From an uncultured Thermoanaerobacterales bacterium (GTDB taxonomy: Bacteria > Bacillota > Clostridia > Christensenellales > UBA1242): a stretch of 7,176 nt of DNA. The translations under genes were made by a program, and so were the position numbers. Shown here piece after piece: positions 5,187 to 7,176 of the stretch; the stretch's first letter is position 1, and the number at the start of each line of letters is the position of its first letter. The stretch lies in the NCBI GenBank assembly GCA_949840475.1, contig CATKXA010000051.1, forward strand, positions 1 to 7,176. Reading direction: 5' to 3'. The notes under the pieces are model-generated. The model was not told where the DNA came from. It saw nothing but the letters and a program-made list of their open reading frames with translations, and searched no databases.

Positions 5187-5972
5187 TTACATTTTATTAA
5201 TTTGATTTAAATACTTTAGCGTTTTTTGGTATTTTTTTATCTTATTATCACTTCCACTGCTCAAAATTATCTTGACCTCTCCTCTAGAGGTAGCATTAGT
5301 TAATCCCTTCATTTCCTTTAATACCTCATAAAGGTGCTTTGCTACTCCTTCATTGCCGTCAACCATGTCGACTTTAACAAGTTTTTTTAATGTGGTTTTA
5401 ACAAAGCAATAGTGCGTGCAGCCTAAAACTATTTTGTCAATGTTCTTGTATTTTTTTAAAATGCTTCTTATTTTATCAGCATACATATTAATGTTTAACG
5501 GCTTATAGTCTATAACGGCTTTTTCAATATCTGAAGCCAAGGTACTGAAGCTATATGTATAAACTTTGCCACTTACACTTTTAACCAGTCTATGGTACTT
5601 TTCTTGCCTTGTAGTGGCAACTGTTGCAATTACCATAACCTCTTTAGTTTTGCTCGACAAAGTGGCTGGAACTATTGCAGGTTCTGTGCCAATTATTGGA
5701 ATACTTAGCTGCTCTCTTAAATACGCACTTGCACATGTAGTAAGTGTGTTGCAAGCAAGCACAACGGCCTTAATATTGTAGCATTTCAATAGATTATCGA
5801 GGCTACTTTTTGCAAGTTTTTTTATCTCTTCTTCACTCTTGTTTCCATATGGACAATTAGCATCATCTGCAAAATACAAAAATCTTTCGTTTTTTAGCAG
5901 TTTTTGGGCTTCGCATAGTGTTGTTAAGCCACCGACACCGCTGTCATAAAACAAAATATATCCGTTATTCAT
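5187..5972 (-). CDS. murI: Glutamate racemase
   Basis: MurI interconverts L- and D-glutamate without cofactor, supplying D-Glu for peptidoglycan in the cytoplasm. The 261-aa length is normal. Signature motifs appear in order: YDSGVGGLT (9-17, with Asp10/Ser11), NCPYG (39-43), VLACNTLTT (71-79, catalytic Cys74), GTEPAI (95-100) and LGCTHYCF (183-190, catalytic Cys185 with His187). Small departures from the common pattern are ACNTLTT for ACNTA(S/T) and Cys-Phe after HY where Pro-Leu is usual; both cysteines of the two-base mechanism are kept. No clear Shine-Dalgarno sequence precedes the ATG at 5972, and only 37 bases separate it from the terminator of the upstream peptidase gene, so the leader must be very short or transcription must read through. 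The alternative, an aspartate racemase-like member of the same superfamily, is less likely given the motif set. Confidence 0.93.
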   Translation of the reverse strand: MNNGYILFYDSGVGGLTTLCEAQKLLKNERFLYFADDANCPYGNKSEEEIKKLAKSSLDNLLKCYNIKAVVLACNTLTTCASAYLREQLSIPIIGTEPAIVPATLSSKTKEVMVIATVATTRQEKYHRLVKSVSGKVYTYSFSTLASDIEKAVIDYKPLNINMYADKIRSILKKYKNIDKIVLGCTHYCFVKTTLKKLVKVDMVDGNEGVAKHLYEVLKEMKGLTNATSRGEVKIILSSGSDNKIKKYQKTLKYLNQINKM

Positions 5973-6008
5973 AATATCAATTTACGCTTTGAAGCTAAAA
6001 ATTGTGAT

Positions 6009-6042
6009 AAAAAAAGAGGACTAAAATTTAGTCCTCTTTTTT
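6009..6042 (-). terminator. Rho-independent terminator overlapping the end of the peptidase gene
   Basis: The stem 6010-6023 pairs with 6029-6042 (core GAGGACTA/TAGTCCTC) around a 5-base loop, with a T run on both sides, so it can work in either direction. On the minus strand the 5' arm encodes the last Lys-Lys-Glu-Asp codons, and the TAA stop (6030-6028) sits at the arm/loop boundary. The element therefore begins before translation ends. Confidence 0.85.
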
Positions 6043-7176
6043 ATTTTCTTCATCTTCTTCGCCCTTGATATTTTCATTGAGCTTTTTATTTATAAACTTG
6101 CCTATCTCCTCGTCTTGGTCAGGCATATTTGACGTTATTTTAATCACTATCGCATTGATATCTGAGGCAGAAGCCTTGTTTCTGCTTACTTTTTGCAAAT
6201 GCAAATAAATTAAATAATAAACGAATATGAATACAACCAAAATTATTGAAGTTATAAATACAGCAAGCTTTTTGTTATTCCAAAAACTATAGCTGCCCTG
6301 CATATTGTCTAATTTCTCTGCAAGTCCCATAAAATTATCATTACCAATTAAAGACAAAATAGAATTATAAACACTAACCAAATTGTCTGAAAAGCCTTTT
6401 ACATTGCTTAAAATATAATCATAGTTATCATTCTTTGTTCCAGTAATATTTTGCTTACCTGCAAACTCGGTAAAATCAGCAGTTAACGGCTTTTGATAGT
6501 CGCCACTTGTGTAGTTTATAATGTTAATGCCTCGTTTTTGCAATATCGCATGGTCACCTTCAATCCCTATATGAGTATAGCTTAAGCCACTAGGACTTGG
6601 CAGTTGATATTTGACTAGATTGTTAAGAGGTAAGAAACTTATACTGTTATTAGTATTTAACACATCAAAAAGATTATAATGACCTTTTGACAAAAACTCG
6701 CCCATATACACATAGTTGCCTGCCCCAAGACCAATTCTGTCTAAGTTTAGCATTAAAAGTATATTGTCTTTATCAGCTTCACTAATGCCACCACTATAAT
6801 ATTTTGAGCCAGCATAGTTATTGTGACCAGCACCAAAAAAGACAATTTCTATATCAAAACCAAACTCAACATCAGCTTGCGATATATAGCTTGCAATAGC
6901 AAGAAGTGTTGCAACGCTTGCCGCGTTGTCGTTGACGCCTTCTTTGCCTAAACTGTTAGCACTAGAATACTCGCCATTTGACGCAGGAGCATATAAACTA
7001 TCATAATGCGTGGACAATATTACCTTTTTATTACTAGCAACATTGGAACGTTTGGTAAATATAACATTCTGCGATGTGTTTGTGTTTCCAGTATAAATAT
7101 TCTCAAACTCAAAGTATTCAAGCCCATCAACAGTTGAAGCGTTGTTTTTTGCCTCTAAGCCATATTCTGCCAGTTT
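6028..7176 (-). CDS. M28-family metallopeptidase-like membrane protein, 5'-truncated by the window
   Basis: The frame stays open to 7176, so the N-terminus is missing and 382 residues are visible. The leading sequence (TNVIFTKRSN, then KKVILSTHYDS) is the typical M28 strand entering the first metal-binding motif. Expected ligands in order, numbered in the visible part, are His57 (HYDS), Asp83 (VNDNAAS), Asp146 (MLNLDRIG) and His209 (EGDHAIL). The usual FFGAEE motif reads FFGAGHNNYAGS (about 113-124). The catalytic-base Glu is thus Gly117 and the metal-ligand Glu is His118. After the peptidase domain come a transmembrane helix at about 302-326 and a charged, probably cytoplasmic tail of about 55 residues ending GEEDEENKKED. 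The peptidase domain would face outward. Most M28 enzymes are aminopeptidases; this one may be inactive or altered. A start at TTG 7017 would cut the conserved first strand and is not the true start. Confidence 0.85.
   Translation of the reverse strand, partial: KLAEYGLEAKNNASTVDGLEYFEFENIYTGNTNTSQNVIFTKRSNVASNKKVILSTHYDSLYAPASNGEYSSANSLGKEGVNDNAASVATLLAIASYISQADVEFGFDIEIVFFGAGHNNYAGSKYYSGGISEADKDNILLMLNLDRIGLGAGNYVYMGEFLSKGHYNLFDVLNTNNSISFLPLNNLVKYQLPSPSGLSYTHIGIEGDHAILQKRGINIINYTSGDYQKPLTADFTEFAGKQNITGTKNDNYDYILSNVKGFSDNLVSVYNSILSLIGNDNFMGLAEKLDNMQGSYSFWNNKKLAVFITSIILVVFIFVYYLIYLHLQKVSRNKASASDINAIVIKITSNMPDQDEEIGKFINKKLNENIKGEEDEENKKED

Noticed and set aside
6028..7017. Treating the M28-like gene as complete with a TTG start at 7017
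   Set aside because: The frame stays open upstream to 7176, and the upstream codons encode the conserved strand leading into HYDS, so the gene is cut by the window edge.

Overview
The window is AT-rich and uses the standard code: UGA acts as stop and Trp is encoded by UGG. Shine-Dalgarno sites of the AAGGAG/AGGGG type, short A/T-rich intergenic regions and many compact Rho-independent terminators point to a low-GC Gram-positive bacterium. An uncultured Clostridia-like lineage is the best guess, but the sequence alone does not fix the taxon.

Layout. Positions 1-314 hold no conventional gene. They form a repeat-rich, foldable stretch with an imperfect inverted repeat of about 54 bp (76-129 against 264-318). 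The repeat encloses several smaller hairpins and two tiny overlapping minus-strand reading frames. Next come two divergent genes with good promoters between them: a 102-aa two-helix membrane protein resembling VirB2/TrbC-like pilins (minus, 315-623) and a 658-aa VirD4/TraG-type coupling ATPase (plus, 776-2752). Together they look like part of a type IV secretion or conjugation system. No relaxase, VirB4 or VirB6 gene lies in view. The ATPase gene ends at a strong terminator.

A plus-strand gene (2891-4516) then encodes a secreted, C-terminally anchored, beta-rich surface protein with a recurring Gly-Tyr strand motif. It appears to lack a Shine-Dalgarno site. It converges on rpsT (ribosomal protein S20, minus, 4605-5096), and two back-to-back terminators separate them. 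This S20 carries an unusual Lys/Ala/Glu-rich C-terminal extension of about 75 residues. Upstream of rpsT on the same strand are murI (glutamate racemase, 5187-5972) and the 3' part of an M28-type metallopeptidase gene (6028 to beyond 7176) with a C-terminal membrane helix. The peptidase keeps four of the five usual metal ligands, but the conserved Glu-Glu pair is replaced by Gly-His.

Functionally, 4605-7176 looks like ordinary chromosome (translation, peptidoglycan precursor supply, a membrane peptidase), while 1-2804 looks like a conjugation-related accessory segment. The surface protein lies between them. The best candidates for something unusual are the folded region at 1-314, the altered M28 active site and the S20 tail.
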